NCBI GenBank assembly: GCA_025463875.1 | Contig: JAODBI010000081.1 | Location: forward strand, 1-40,027 | Length of the DNA stretch: 40,027 bases | Direction of reading: 5' to 3' | From: Actinomycetes bacterium | GTDB lineage: Bacteria; Actinomycetota; Acidimicrobiia; IMCC26256; PALSA-610 | Shown here: positions 24,701-32,766 of the stretch, one piece after another | How the letters are laid out: every line of letters begins with the position of its first letter | How positions within the stretch are numbered: the first letter of the stretch is position 1 | Notes under the pieces: model-generated | Database searches by the model: none | The model's input: the letters and a program-made list of their open reading frames with translations, nothing else | What the model was told of the DNA's origin: nothing | Translations under genes and position numbers: made by a program

Positions 24701-24820
24701 TCGGTGAAGACCGCGAGTGTCCACGTCTCGAACATCCTGGGCAAGCTCGGAGTGAGCAACCGCGGTGAGGCCGGAGCGGCCGCCCGGCGTCTCGGCCTCT
24801 CGCCCTCCGCCGACTCGTAA
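21776..24820 (+). CDS. Large ATP-binding LuxR-family (LAL) transcriptional regulator
   Basis: This 1014-residue regulator has the LAL layout. Residues about 33-310 form an AAA/STAND ATPase, with Walker A GEAGVGKS (64-71) and Walker B [12 protein letters not shown] (169-180). Residues about 370-930 are TPR-like helices, for example [28 protein letters not shown]. Residues about 947-1010 are a LuxR helix-turn-helix, [45 protein letters not shown]. Such proteins respond to unknown effectors and hydrolyse ATP to activate transcription. The start may be GTG 21776 or ATG 21782. The TrmO gene follows after 62 bp, so read-through is possible. Confidence 0.92.
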   Translation: [1014 protein letters not shown]

Positions 24821-24856
24821 CGTCAGGCGCGACGATCCGGTCGCGGGTCAAACGGG

Positions 24857-24880
24857 GTGACGGGATGACGGGTTGACGGG
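24857..24880. repeat. Three 8-bp units immediately before the trmO start
   Basis: GTGACGGG, ATGACGGG and TTGACGGG follow one another and end two nucleotides before the ATG of the next gene. Each ends in GGG, so they may supply the ribosome-binding function. Copy number would then alter initiation. Confidence 0.6.
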
Positions 24881-24882
24881 AC

Positions 24883-25299
24883 ATGACTGACAGGGAGTAC
24901 GCGCGGCACGAGATCGGGCACGTCGACTCCCCGCTCCGTGATCGGGCGGCGGCGCCGAATCAGGGCGACGAAGGCGCGCCGGACGCGTGGCTCGTCCTCG
25001 ACGCGGCGCTGCGGCCGGCGATGCGCGACCTCGTGGTCGGCGACGAGGTGCTCGTCCTCACGTGGCTCGATCGCGCCGATCGCGACGTGCTCGTGGTGCA
25101 CCCGCGCGGCGATCCGCAGCGTCCCGGGCTCGGTGTGTTCAGCACCCGCTCGCCCGATCGGCCGAACCCGGTCGGTCTCCATCGGGTGGAGATTCTCGCA
25201 ATCGACGAGACCCGACTGCGGGTCCGAGGCCTCGAGGCGATCGACGGCACGCCCGTCGTCGACATCAAACCGGTACTCGGACCGATCGCCGAGCGCTGA
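24883..25299 (+). CDS. trmO: TrmO-like tRNA t6A37 methyltransferase (TsaA family)
   Basis: This 138-residue protein is a single TsaA/UPF0066 domain. It contains RHEIGHVDSPLRD at the start, VLVLTWLDRADRDVLVVHPRGDP, the SAM-pocket motif GVFSTRSPDRPNPVGLHRVEIL and VVDIKPVL near the end. TrmO methylates N6-threonylcarbamoyladenosine 37 in certain tRNAs. The family is short in bacteria like this, lacking the C-terminal extension of the E. coli enzyme. The ATG at 24883 lies directly after the 3 x 8-bp repeat. I assign the symbol on family grounds; some family members in actinobacteria are unproven. Confidence 0.83.
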   Translation: MTDREYARHEIGHVDSPLRDRAAAPNQGDEGAPDAWLVLDAALRPAMRDLVVGDEVLVLTWLDRADRDVLVVHPRGDPQRPGLGVFSTRSPDRPNPVGLHRVEILAIDETRLRVRGLEAIDGTPVVDIKPVLGPIAER

Positions 25300-25452
25300 C
25301 GGCGAAGTCGCGCGCGGCCGCCCCGAGCCGCGCGGCGCGGCATACCGTGATTGAGTGGGCCTCCGCAGATGTCGTTCGCAGACGTGCTCGGGCCGAAGCT
25401 CTGACCAGGCGGCCGGTGCGCGGGTCGACCCATCGCCCTGGCGAACGTCGGA

Positions 25453-25947
25453 ATGGCCGTGAATGTCGTCGTCCTCGCGGACACGCACATCAACGGCTCG
25501 GGCCGCGGTCGCCTCCCCGAGCGCGCGTGGAAATCATTGCGAACGGCCGACGTGATTCTCCACGCCGGAGACATCGTCAGCGCGGAGTTCCTGGACGAAC
25601 TGCGCGCGCTCGCACCCGTGGACGCCGTGCTCGGCAACAACGACCGCACACTCGTCGGGCTCTTACCGGAGCACGTCGAGCTCGATCTCGACGGTGTGCG
25701 CGTCGCGATGCTCCACGACAGCGGATCGCGGCGCGGCCGGGAACAACGCATGCTCGCTCGGTTCCCGAATGCCGATCTGGTCGTCTTCGGTCACAGCCAT
25801 ATCCCCTGGAACGCGCCGGGCGTCGGGGGGCAACGTCTCCTCAACCCCGGATCGGCGACGCAGCGCCGAAGCCAACCGGCTCGGACGTTCGGTGTCGTGC
25901 GCATCGCGAAAGGCGTCGCGCGTACCCGCATCGTCGCCCTGCCGTAG
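25453..25947 (+). CDS. YfcE/MJ0936-type metallophosphoesterase
   Basis: This 164-residue calcineurin-like phosphoesterase carries all five metal motifs: VVVLADTHI (D-x-H), ILHAGDIVS (GD), AVLGNNDRT (GNxD; GNND in place of GNHD), MLHDSG (H) and VVFGHSHIP (GHSH). Small enzymes of this type hydrolyse phosphodiesters such as cyclic nucleotides in vitro; the natural substrate is unknown. The ATG at 25453 sits just before MAVNVVVLADTH. It follows trmO by 153 bp and is followed by a gap to the convergent helicase gene. Confidence 0.9.
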   Translation: MAVNVVVLADTHINGSGRGRLPERAWKSLRTADVILHAGDIVSAEFLDELRALAPVDAVLGNNDRTLVGLLPEHVELDLDGVRVAMLHDSGSRRGREQRMLARFPNADLVVFGHSHIPWNAPGVGGQRLLNPGSATQRRSQPARTFGVVRIAKGVARTRIVALP

Positions 25948-26069
25948 CGGCTCGGCCTGACGACCGGCGGCGAGCGGGAGGCCCCGCACGACATCACAAC
26001 TCTCGATCGGCAGGCGCAGGCGCTGGAAGCACTCGCCCCGGACCACGGGCAAACGCCGACGAGCGGTCG

Positions 26070-28247
26070 TCACTCGTGCAATGCGCGCACCCGGCCCTCG
26101 TGGAGGTAGGCCGATGTTCCGTTGTCGTCGCGACACCGTTCGGTGACGGCGACCGAGCACACGGAGCAGCCGACGAGGTTGCGCACCAGCGTCGCCTCGT
26201 CGGTCGAGAGGTCGTCGCGCATGTGACGGGCAGCGAGCCCGGTCGCGGGCGAAGCCGATTTCTTCCTGCGGAGCGCGGGAGCGCTCGGAGCGACGGTCTC
26301 CAGGAACGCGCACGCTTCGGCGAGATCCACGCTGCGGCGGAACGCGGGCATCGCGGCCAGGAGCTGGGTGCGGTAACCCTGCTTCGCCAGGCGAGGATCG
26401 AAGACGGCGACGACTCCGCGGTCGGCCTTCGTGCGGACGAGCCGACCTGCACCTTGGGCGAGAACGAGCGCCGCGGCGGGGAGGTCGACCGCGACGAACG
26501 CATCGACGCCTCGCTGTTGGGCACGGGCACGGCGAGCGGCATGCAGCGGCTCGTCCGGGACTGGGAACGGGATCCGGTCGATGACGACCAGGACACACGA
26601 CGCGCCCGCGGCATCGATTCCCGCCCAGAATGATCGGGTCCCGACGAGCACCGACGTCTCGTCCTCGACGAACTCCTTCATCAGTTGGCCGGAGTCGCGA
26701 TCACCCTGGGCGAGGACGTCGTGCTCGGTTCGCTCCCGCAACACGTCGGCGAATCGCTCGACGTTCGCACGCGAGGTGCACAGGACGAGGGCGCGTCCTC
26801 CGGCGGCGTTGACGAGCTCGCACAATCGGTCGGCCGAACCCTCCATCCACGCCTCGCGGGCCCGCGCCGGATCGGGAAGGTCCTTGGCGACGTAGAGGAT
26901 GGCTTGCGTCTTCCAGTCGAACGACGAGGGCGTCTGCACCGCGGCGTACCCGCGACCGGCGTTCGAGGTCCAGCGCCCTTCGTCGTCGCGGTCGCCCCAC
27001 GAGCCGGGCTCGTCCGGGAGGAATCCCATCTGGCGCGCGAGTGCGGGGAAGGGCGGATCGCCGCCCAGTGTCGCCGAGACGGCGATGACCGGACGGCGCG
27101 CGAGCAACGCGTTGGCAATCGTCTCGCCCGCATCCACGGGCGCGATCCGGAGGCGCCGCGAGCGTCCGACCCGCTCGACCCACACGACATCGTCAGGGCC
27201 CGGTGCCGCGAGCCGACGCAACACCTCGAGCCGACCGGTTGCGATGCTCGCGGTGCGCTTCGCGTACTCGTCGCCCGCGGTTTTGAGCCTCGCACTTGCA
27301 CGCGCAAGCCGCTCGGCCGCGAGCAGGAGCGCCTGATCGATCTGCTCGTCCGCGCCGACGTGCACCGTTCCGTCGCGCGCCTCGATCGCGGCCGACAGCG
27401 CGCGGCCGGCCTCGGCGAGCTGGTTCACCGCTTCGGTGTCGGCGCCCGACCGAACCAGCATCGTGCTCAATCGCGTCAACGCGTCGGCGGAGACGTCGCC
27501 GGCAAACGCATTCGTGGCGTTCTCCGGAAACGAGTGCGCCTCGTCGAGGATCACGAGGTCGTGATCGGGAAGCACGCGCCCCTCGGAGGCGAGGTGCGCG
27601 CAGTACAAGGCGTGGTTGACGACGAGGACCGACGCGTCCTGGGCCCGATCACGCGCTCGTTCCGCAAAGCATTCGCCGCCGTCGTCGCAATCGGCCTTGC
27701 CCGGACACTCGCCGCTCGCACAGCTCACGGCCGCCCAGGCGGCGCCGTTCGCATCGTCGTCGAGCTCGGACCGGTCGCCCGTCTCCGATCGCTCGGCGAA
27801 GGCGCGGAGTCGCTCGAGCCGGCGGCCGAAGTCGCGACCGACGGGCTGCTCGAACAGGGCATCGGGCGCGGCGGCCGCGCGCAACTTCGCGCGGCACAGG
27901 TAGTTCGACCGTCCCTTCAACACCGCGAAGGAGAACTTCAACGTGCCGTACTCCTGCAGCGCCGGAAGGTCCTTGCCCGCGAGCTGACTCTGCAACGCGA
28001 TCGTCGACGTGGCGACGACGACCCTCAAGCCGGAAGCGACCGCCGGGACGAGGTACGCCAGGCTCTTCCCCGAACCTGTCGGCGCCTCGGCCAGAAGATG
28101 GTGGCCCTTCGCGATGGCGTCGGCGACCGCGGTCGTCAGCTGGTGTTGTCCCTCGCGTCGCTCGCCACCCATGCCCGACACGGCCTCGTCGAGCAGCGCG
28201 TGCGGATCCAGGCGCCACGACATCCTGCGTCCGGAACTCGAGCCCAC
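26070..28247 (-). CDS. DinG-like Fe-S cluster DNA helicase
   Basis: This 725-residue superfamily-2 helicase of the XPD/DinG group has REGQHQLTTAVADAIAKGHH (Q-motif), Walker A APTGSGKS (55-62), VVVATSTIALQSQL (Ia) and DEAH (235-238). Motif VI is QGAGRLVRTKADRGVVAVFDPR. Cys118, Cys176, Cys181 and Cys187 have the spacing C-x4-C-x5-C seen in E. coli DinG (C194, C199, C205, with the first Cys upstream), so a 4Fe-4S cluster is expected. The role is probably unwinding of structured DNA or R-loops. A Cys-rich C-terminus (CSVCSVAVTERC) adds a possible second metal site. The start could be GTG 28247 or ATG 28223. Confidence 0.92.
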   Translation of the reverse strand: MGSSSGRRMSWRLDPHALLDEAVSGMGGERREGQHQLTTAVADAIAKGHHLLAEAPTGSGKSLAYLVPAVASGLRVVVATSTIALQSQLAGKDLPALQEYGTLKFSFAVLKGRSNYLCRAKLRAAAAPDALFEQPVGRDFGRRLERLRAFAERSETGDRSELDDDANGAAWAAVSCASGECPGKADCDDGGECFAERARDRAQDASVLVVNHALYCAHLASEGRVLPDHDLVILDEAHSFPENATNAFAGDVSADALTRLSTMLVRSGADTEAVNQLAEAGRALSAAIEARDGTVHVGADEQIDQALLLAAERLARASARLKTAGDEYAKRTASIATGRLEVLRRLAAPGPDDVVWVERVGRSRRLRIAPVDAGETIANALLARRPVIAVSATLGGDPPFPALARQMGFLPDEPGSWGDRDDEGRWTSNAGRGYAAVQTPSSFDWKTQAILYVAKDLPDPARAREAWMEGSADRLCELVNAAGGRALVLCTSRANVERFADVLRERTEHDVLAQGDRDSGQLMKEFVEDETSVLVGTRSFWAGIDAAGASCVLVVIDRIPFPVPDEPLHAARRARAQQRGVDAFVAVDLPAAALVLAQGAGRLVRTKADRGVVAVFDPRLAKQGYRTQLLAAMPAFRRSVDLAEACAFLETVAPSAPALRRKKSASPATGLAARHMRDDLSTDEATLVRNLVGCSVCSVAVTERCRDDNGTSAYLHEGRVRALHE

Positions 28248-28281
28248 CGCGCAACGCTAGGCACAACGAGCGCCAACTCGC

Positions 28282-28770
28282 TCATGACGCGCTCATGAGC
28301 GACACGACGTAGGCGTCACAACGATCGAGGCTCGTCAGGAAGCCGGCCTGCGCGTCGGCGCTGCGGTACATCTCGGGAACGTTCGTCTGGTGCGTGAGCA
28401 CTTCCGTGCGGCCGTCGCCCAGATCGACGAACGTGATCGCGGTGAGCATCCCGCCCTCGACGTCGGCTTCGGTCCACACGAGCCGATCGGGCCGGCTCAC
28501 CTCGACGTAGACGGCGCGCGTCGGATACTCGGAGCCGTCGGCGTCGCTAACCATGACCGTGTCGAACACGCCGCCCGGGCGCAGGTCGATCTTGATGCGG
28601 TCGACTGGAGCGCTGGTACCGACCGGTCCCCAGAAGTGCGTGAGGTGCTGCGCTTGGGTCATGCAATCGAAGAGCAACTCTCGCGGCGCGTGGTGGATGC
28701 GCCGGTAGGTCATCTCGCCGGCTTCGCCGCCCGCGACCTCGTCGTTCGCGACTTCGCTCGTCTCGTTCAT
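28282..28770 (-). CDS. SRPBCC/AHSA1-domain protein
   Basis: This 162-residue protein has the START-like AHSA1 fold: MTYRRIHHAPRELLFDCMTQAQHLTHFWGPVGTS, followed by DLRPGGVFDTVMV, YVEVSRPDRLVWTEAD, TAITFVDLGDGRTEVLTHQTNVPE and a C-terminal helix. Such proteins bind hydrophobic ligands; their function is usually unknown. GAAGGAGCC precedes the ATG at 28770, and this start overlaps the stop codon of the ArsR regulator by four bases. This is the classic ArsR-SRPBCC pair found across actinobacteria. Confidence 0.88.
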   Translation of the reverse strand: MNETSEVANDEVAGGEAGEMTYRRIHHAPRELLFDCMTQAQHLTHFWGPVGTSAPVDRIKIDLRPGGVFDTVMVSDADGSEYPTRAVYVEVSRPDRLVWTEADVEGGMLTAITFVDLGDGRTEVLTHQTNVPEMYRSADAQAGFLTSLDRCDAYVVSLMSAS

Positions 28771-29123
28771 TTCGAAGGCTCCTTCTCGGATTCGGGTCGT
28801 CGAATATTTTCGAGGTGCGCGTCCAAGCGGTCGTAGCGCTCGGACCAGGTCCTGCGGTGGCGCGCGATCCACTCGACGGCCGCATCGAGGCGCTCCGCCT
28901 CGAGCCGGCACGGTCGCGACTGCGCGGTACGGGACCGGGAGATGAGCCCGGCCCGTTCCAGGACCTTGAGATGCTTGGAGATCGCCTGTTGCGTCATGGC
29001 GAACGGCTCGGCCAGCTCACCGACCGTCGCGTCGCCCTCCGCGAGCTTTCCGAGGATGGAACGGCGCGTGGGATCGGCGAGCGCCGCGAACATCAGGCTC
29101 ACGTCCTCCTCGACGAGTGTCAT
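28767..29123 (-). CDS. ArsR-family transcriptional regulator
   Basis: This 118-residue winged-helix repressor has MFAALADPTRRSILGKLAEGDATVGELAEPFAMTQQAISKHLKVLERAGLISRSR, the complete ArsR DNA-binding unit with the recognition helix TQQAISKHLKVL. No Cys pair of the metal-sensing type is present, so it probably responds to another signal. The ATG at 29123 follows CGGAGTCGGGCG. It overlaps the SRPBCC gene and is likely autoregulated through the palindrome at 29164-29179. Confidence 0.9.
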   Translation of the reverse strand: MTLVEEDVSLMFAALADPTRRSILGKLAEGDATVGELAEPFAMTQQAISKHLKVLERAGLISRSRTAQSRPCRLEAERLDAAVEWIARHRRTWSERYDRLDAHLENIRRPESEKEPSK

Positions 29124-29163
29124 CGCCCGACTCCGGTCAACACTGTCACAACCTCTCCGTTGC

Positions 29164-29179
29164 ACAACTTATAGGTTGT
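29164..29179 (-). promoter_or_regulatory. ArsR-type operator over the -10 region
   Basis: ACAACTTATAGGTTGT is a near-perfect 16-bp palindrome (outer arms ACAAC/GTTGT). On the minus strand it contains TATAAG, a good -10 box, about 45 bp upstream of the arsR start. A partner half, ACAACCT, occurs about 10 bp nearer the gene. No matching -35 hexamer is evident. Binding by the ArsR protein is inferred. Confidence 0.5.
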
Positions 29180-29245
29180 TTACTCTCATCACTCCGCCCG
29201 GTCAAGGGCTTCCTCCGGCCGCCGGCGGGCGGGTAAGACGGAGGG

Positions 29246-29455
29246 ATGCGTCTGAGTGCGAGGAACCAATTGGCCGGAACCGTTGTCGAGATCCACGAAG
29301 GGGCGGTCACCACCACGGTGAAGGTTCGCCTCGAGGTGGGCGCAACGATGACATCGTCGATCACGAAAGAGGCGGCCGACGAGCTCGGCCTCGCGGTCGA
29401 CACGCCGGTGGTCGTCGTCGTCAAGGCCTCCGACGTCATGATCGGCGTGGAATAA
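29246..29455 (+). CDS. TOBE/Mop-domain protein
   Basis: This 69-residue protein is a complete single Mop (molybdate-binding TOBE) domain: MRLSARNQLAGTVVEIHEGAVTTTVKVRLEVGATMTSSITKEAADELGLAVDTPVVVVVKASDVMIGVE. Free Mop domains store or sense molybdate or tungstate as hexamers. No molybdate transporter is encoded nearby, so the partner is unknown. A CGGAGGG sequence ends right before the ATG, a short-spaced ribosome-binding site. Its TAA stop is followed without any gap, and in the same reading frame, by the methyltransferase coding frame. Confidence 0.9.
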   Translation: MRLSARNQLAGTVVEIHEGAVTTTVKVRLEVGATMTSSITKEAADELGLAVDTPVVVVVKASDVMIGVE

Positions 29456-30091
29456 CTGCGACCGCACCTACAGCGCACGAGGGCGTTCTTCGGTGCGCGT
29501 GCGGCGCGTTGGGAGGAGCGCTTCCCGGACGACGGACCGAGGTATGGCGCCGCGGTCGCGGAGCTGCGGCCCCCGATCGGCGGAGTCGTCGTCGATCTCG
29601 GATGCGGCACCGGGCGCGCGCTCGCGGATCTCCGCCGGGCCGTCGGCAGCGAGGGCGTCGTCGTCGCCATCGACGCCACGGCCGAGATGCTCGAGGTGGC
29701 GCGCACCAAACACGCCGACGCGGGCGCGGCGTTGATGCTGGCGGACGCGACCTGCCTCCCGCTCGCAGCGGGGACCGTAGACGCGATCTTCGCCGCGGGG
29801 CTGCTGACGCACGTGCCGGATCCGCACGAGCTGCTGCGAGCCCTGGTACGCGTCGCGCGCCCCGGGTGCCGCCTCGGACTGTTCCATCCCGTCGGTCGTG
29901 CGGTCCTGGCCGCCCGCCACAGCCGAACGCTCGCGCCCGACGCGCTGCTCGATCCGTCGGTGCTGCCGGATGTGCTCGCCGCGACGGGCTGGGTTGTCGA
30001 GCAGATCGACGACTCCGACGATCGGTACCTGGCGATCGCACGCGTGGCGAGCGGAAACCAAGAGTGCGACGCAGAGACCGTCCGACCGTGA
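29456..30091 (+). CDS. SAM-dependent methyltransferase without a canonical start codon
   Basis: Beginning directly after the TOBE stop codon, the frame encodes LRPHLQRTRAFFGARAARWEERFPDD, then motif I GGVVVDLGCGTGRAL and VVVAIDATAEMLEVARTKH. Next come ADATCLPLAAGTVDAIFAAGLLTHVPD and LVRVARPGCRLGLFHPVG. The complete methyltransferase domain (up to 211 residues) is intact, yet the first in-frame ATG is at 29687, inside the domain, and no GTG or TTG precedes it. Translation could begin at CTG 29456, by re-initiation or stop readthrough after the TOBE gene, or an upstream start has been lost through a small indel. The track ORF from 29687 is a truncation. It overlaps the next methyltransferase by four bases. 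Confidence 0.75.
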   Translation: MRPHLQRTRAFFGARAARWEERFPDDGPRYGAAVAELRPPIGGVVVDLGCGTGRALADLRRAVGSEGVVVAIDATAEMLEVARTKHADAGAALMLADATCLPLAAGTVDAIFAAGLLTHVPDPHELLRALVRVARPGCRLGLFHPVGRAVLAARHSRTLAPDALLDPSVLPDVLAATGWVVEQIDDSDDRYLAIARVASGNQECDAETVRP

Positions 30092-30849
30092 CTCGACCGG
30101 CCGGCGACTTCGACTACGAACGGCACGGCGCGGGGTACTCGACCCGGCGCCGGACCGATCCCGTCATCGCGTCGTACGTGCACGCTGCGCTCGGATCGGC
30201 GCGCACCGTGCTGAACGTCGGTGCCGGCGCCGGCTCCTACGAACCGGACGACCGCCGCGTCGTCGCCGTTGAGCCGTCGGCAACCATGCGCGCCCAGAGG
30301 CCGGCGCATCTCGCACCGGCGATCGCGGCGCGGGCCGAGCAACTCCCGTTCGACGACGACGCGTTCGACGCTGCGATGGCGACGATCACCGTGCATCAAT
30401 GGCCGGACGCGGCGGGCGGCCTGCGCGAGATGCGGCGCGTCGCGCGCGGGCCCGTGGTCATCCTGACCTTCGACGGCGCAGTGATGGGCGACTTCTGGCT
30501 CGCCGAGTACGCGCCGGAGTTCATCGCGGCCGAGAGTCCGCGGTACCCCACGATCGACGCGATCGCGGCGGCACTCGGTGGCCGCGCGCAGACCATCGCG
30601 ATCCCGGTTCCTCTCGAGTGCACCGACGGCTTCGTCGAGGCGTTCTACGGCCGGCCCGAAGCGCTGCTCGATCCCGCGGTCCGCACGGCGCAATCGGCGT
30701 GGGGATTCGTCGCCCACGCCGCCGAGGAACGCAGCATGCGACACCTCGGCGACGACCTCGCGTCCGGCGTCTGGGACGATCGACACGCCGAGCTCCGCAC
30801 CCAAGCCCAGTACGTCGGATCCCTACGCCTCGTCGTCGCAATACCGTGA
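30088..30849 (+). CDS. Class I SAM-dependent methyltransferase
   Basis: This 253-residue protein starts at GTG 30088, overlapping the previous gene's stop (GTGA). It contains [18 protein letters not shown], motif [64 protein letters not shown] and a long C-terminal lid. The motif arrangement is that of small actinobacterial Methyltransf_11 proteins. The substrate is not known. The overlapping genes TOBE, methyltransferase and methyltransferase form a transcription unit. The long track ORF (28942-30849) merely extends this frame upstream. Confidence 0.85.
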   Translation: MTRPAGDFDYERHGAGYSTRRRTDPVIASYVHAALGSARTVLNVGAGAGSYEPDDRRVVAVEPSATMRAQRPAHLAPAIAARAEQLPFDDDAFDAAMATITVHQWPDAAGGLREMRRVARGPVVILTFDGAVMGDFWLAEYAPEFIAAESPRYPTIDAIAAALGGRAQTIAIPVPLECTDGFVEAFYGRPEALLDPAVRTAQSAWGFVAHAAEERSMRHLGDDLASGVWDDRHAELRTQAQYVGSLRLVVAIP

Positions 30850-30961
30850 TCGAGCATGCTCTCGGTCGCGACGGCGCGTGCGGGGCTCGGATACGAGTCG
30901 CGGTATACCGGACGCCACCGCCGACACCGATCACGCCCGAACTTCCGGCAGGAGACGAGTC

Positions 30962-31957
30962 ATGACCATTCCCACCCGCACACTCGGCGGCGACCTGTCG
31001 GTCGGCGCCGTCGGCCTCGGCTGCATGAGCTTCAGCCCTTCGTATGGCGGTTTCGAGGGCGTCGATCCGACCGAGGTCATCGGGCGCGCCATCGATCTCG
31101 GCGCGACGATGCTCGACACCGCCGACGTCTACGGCCCGCACACCAGCGAGCTCGCGGTAGGCACGGCGATCGCCGGCCGGCGCGACGAAGTCGTCGTCGC
31201 GACCAAGTTCGGCATCGTGTCCGGACCGCGCCCGGGTCACACGGCCGAGGTGAACGGCACCCCCGAATATGTCCGGTCGTCGGTCGAAGGATCCCTGAGC
31301 CGGCTCGGCATCGATCACATCGACCTCTACTACCAACACCGGGCCGACACGCACGTGCCGATCGAGGAGACGGTCGGGGCGATGGCCGAGCTCGTCACCG
31401 AAGGCAAGGTGCGATTCCTCGGTTTGTCGGAAGCCTCGGTCGACACGATCCGACGAGCGGCGGCAGTACATCCCATCGCCGCGCTACAGAGCGAGTGGTC
31501 GCTGTGGAGCCGCGACCTCGAGACCGAGATCGTGCCGACCTGTCGCGAGCTCGGAATCGGCATCGTCGCCTTCAGCCCGCTCGGGCGCGGTTTCCTCACC
31601 GGCCGGATCACGTCGGTCGACGACCTGCCCGAACGAGACATGCGCCGCGCCCACCCGCGCTTTCGCGGCGACGCGTTCGACGCCAATCTCTCCTCGGTCG
31701 ACGTCGTCCGCGCCATCGCCGACGAGTGCGGTGCCAAGCCCGGTCAGGTCGCGATCGCATGGCTCCTCGCCAAGGGCCCCGACGTCGTCCCGATCCCGGG
31801 CACGAAGCGCATCGCGTATCTCGAGGAGAACCTCGGTGCGGTCGACGTACGCCTGTCGAGCGACGACATCGCACGCCTCGATGCCGTCACCGCCGTGGGA
31901 CCGCGGTCGCTCGATCCCGACTGGGTCAACCGCAGCACGCCGTCGCTCGCGGGCTGA
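30962..31957 (+). CDS. Aldo/keto reductase
   Basis: This 331-residue NADP(H)-dependent reductase has the AKR catalytic set: Asp and Tyr in [15 protein letters not shown], Lys in [10 protein letters not shown] and His in [17 protein letters not shown]. The cofactor-binding end has [32 protein letters not shown] and [22 protein letters not shown]. It resembles the AKR12/13-type bacterial reductases that act on aldehydes or sugars. AGGAGACGAGTC precedes the ATG at 30962. It stands alone, about 110 bp after the methyltransferase operon. Confidence 0.93.
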   Translation: MTIPTRTLGGDLSVGAVGLGCMSFSPSYGGFEGVDPTEVIGRAIDLGATMLDTADVYGPHTSELAVGTAIAGRRDEVVVATKFGIVSGPRPGHTAEVNGTPEYVRSSVEGSLSRLGIDHIDLYYQHRADTHVPIEETVGAMAELVTEGKVRFLGLSEASVDTIRRAAAVHPIAALQSEWSLWSRDLETEIVPTCRELGIGIVAFSPLGRGFLTGRITSVDDLPERDMRRAHPRFRGDAFDANLSSVDVVRAIADECGAKPGQVAIAWLLAKGPDVVPIPGTKRIAYLEENLGAVDVRLSSDDIARLDAVTAVGPRSLDPDWVNRSTPSLAG

Positions 31958-32108
31958 CCGGCTGAAGCGGCCGAGCAGGCCGACAGGAGCAGTTGCCGGG
32001 AACGCCGAGCCCGTTCACCTGCCTGACGATCTGGTGCGTCCGCCGAGAGCCGGGCGCAGTCGCTGTTCGACGTCAACGCGACGGTCGTGATCGCGTCGGT
32101 GCCGGTCG

Positions 32109-32663
32109 TCACATCGTCGTGGTCGTCCGGGATGCCGATCCGACGGGGACGTCGTGCATCGCGGGCCGGAGGCGGTGAGGCATCGCCCACCCCGTCCGTG
32201 CCGCCCCACCCGGCGACACCTGTGCCGCTCCGGCCCGCGAGCCCGCGACCTGACCGACCCGAGGGGGCAGTCCAGTCAGGCCCGAACACCGCGCCGCCAA
32301 CCGCGGGCACACGGCCCGCAGCGCGGCGCATTCGTGCGCGTTCATGACGAACAACGTCGTCGTCACGACGGTGCGATAGGTCTCGGGTTCGACGACCGCG
32401 TTCCCGAGCCCGTCGATCGTTCCCAGCCACTCACCGTCGCGCAGGACGCGGCGCAGACCGACCGCCGAGGTCGCGACGATCCGGCCGCGCACGATCACCG
32501 CAAGCTGCGCCGGGCGCTCGCCCGGCCGGCTCACCAGCCGCCGGGGCGTGACCTCGACGATCGTCCCGATGCGTTGCAACGCGCTGAGCTCCCGCTTCGA
32601 GAGATCGCGGAACAACGGCGTCGTCGCCAGGGCCTTGATGTCGCCGGGCAGTCTGCAGAGCAT
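32109..32663 (-). CDS. Degenerate cyclic-nucleotide-binding-domain protein
   Basis: The first about 125 residues have the beta-roll layout of a cNMP-binding domain: IKALATTPLFRDLSKRELSALQRIGTIVEVTPRRLVSRPGERPAQLAVIVRGRIVA. The phosphate-binding cassette, normally GELALLxxxxRxAxV, reads GTIDGLGNAVVEPETYRTVV. The Glu and the Arg-Ala pair are not recognisable, so cyclic nucleotide binding is doubtful. There is no helix-turn-helix. After about residue 130 the sequence becomes Gly/Arg/Ala-rich and may be a read-through tail in GC-rich DNA. CCGGAGGCGACGAG precedes ATG 32663, a strong ribosome-binding site. Confidence 0.65.
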   Translation of the reverse strand: MLCRLPGDIKALATTPLFRDLSKRELSALQRIGTIVEVTPRRLVSRPGERPAQLAVIVRGRIVATSAVGLRRVLRDGEWLGTIDGLGNAVVEPETYRTVVTTTLFVMNAHECAALRAVCPRLAARCSGLTGLPPRVGQVAGSRAGAAQVSPGGAARTGWAMPHRLRPAMHDVPVGSASRTTTTM

Positions 32664-32716
32664 CTCGTCGCCTCCGGGGTGGGGGTTGGTACGACGAGAT
32701 CGATTCTGCAAGTGCC

Positions 32717-32749
32717 CACTCGACCGGCACTCGACCGGCCCTCGACGGG
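32717..32749. repeat. Three tandem 11-bp units
   Basis: CACTCGACCGG occurs twice, and CCCTCGACGGG is a third diverged copy. They lie in the 103-bp gap between the SnoaL-like gene stop and the cNMP-domain gene start. Confidence 0.7.
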
Positions 32750-32766
32750 CGCGGGCGCGACCGCAG

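Noticed and set aside
24987-26633. 548-residue plus-strand ORF over trmO, the phosphoesterase and the helicase end
   Set aside because: It crosses three genes with clear motifs and has shadow composition.
28942-30849. 635-residue plus-strand ORF spanning the methyltransferase region
   Set aside because: Only its last 253 codons encode a recognisable protein; the upstream part overlaps ArsR and TOBE genes in other frames and is arginine-rich nonsense.
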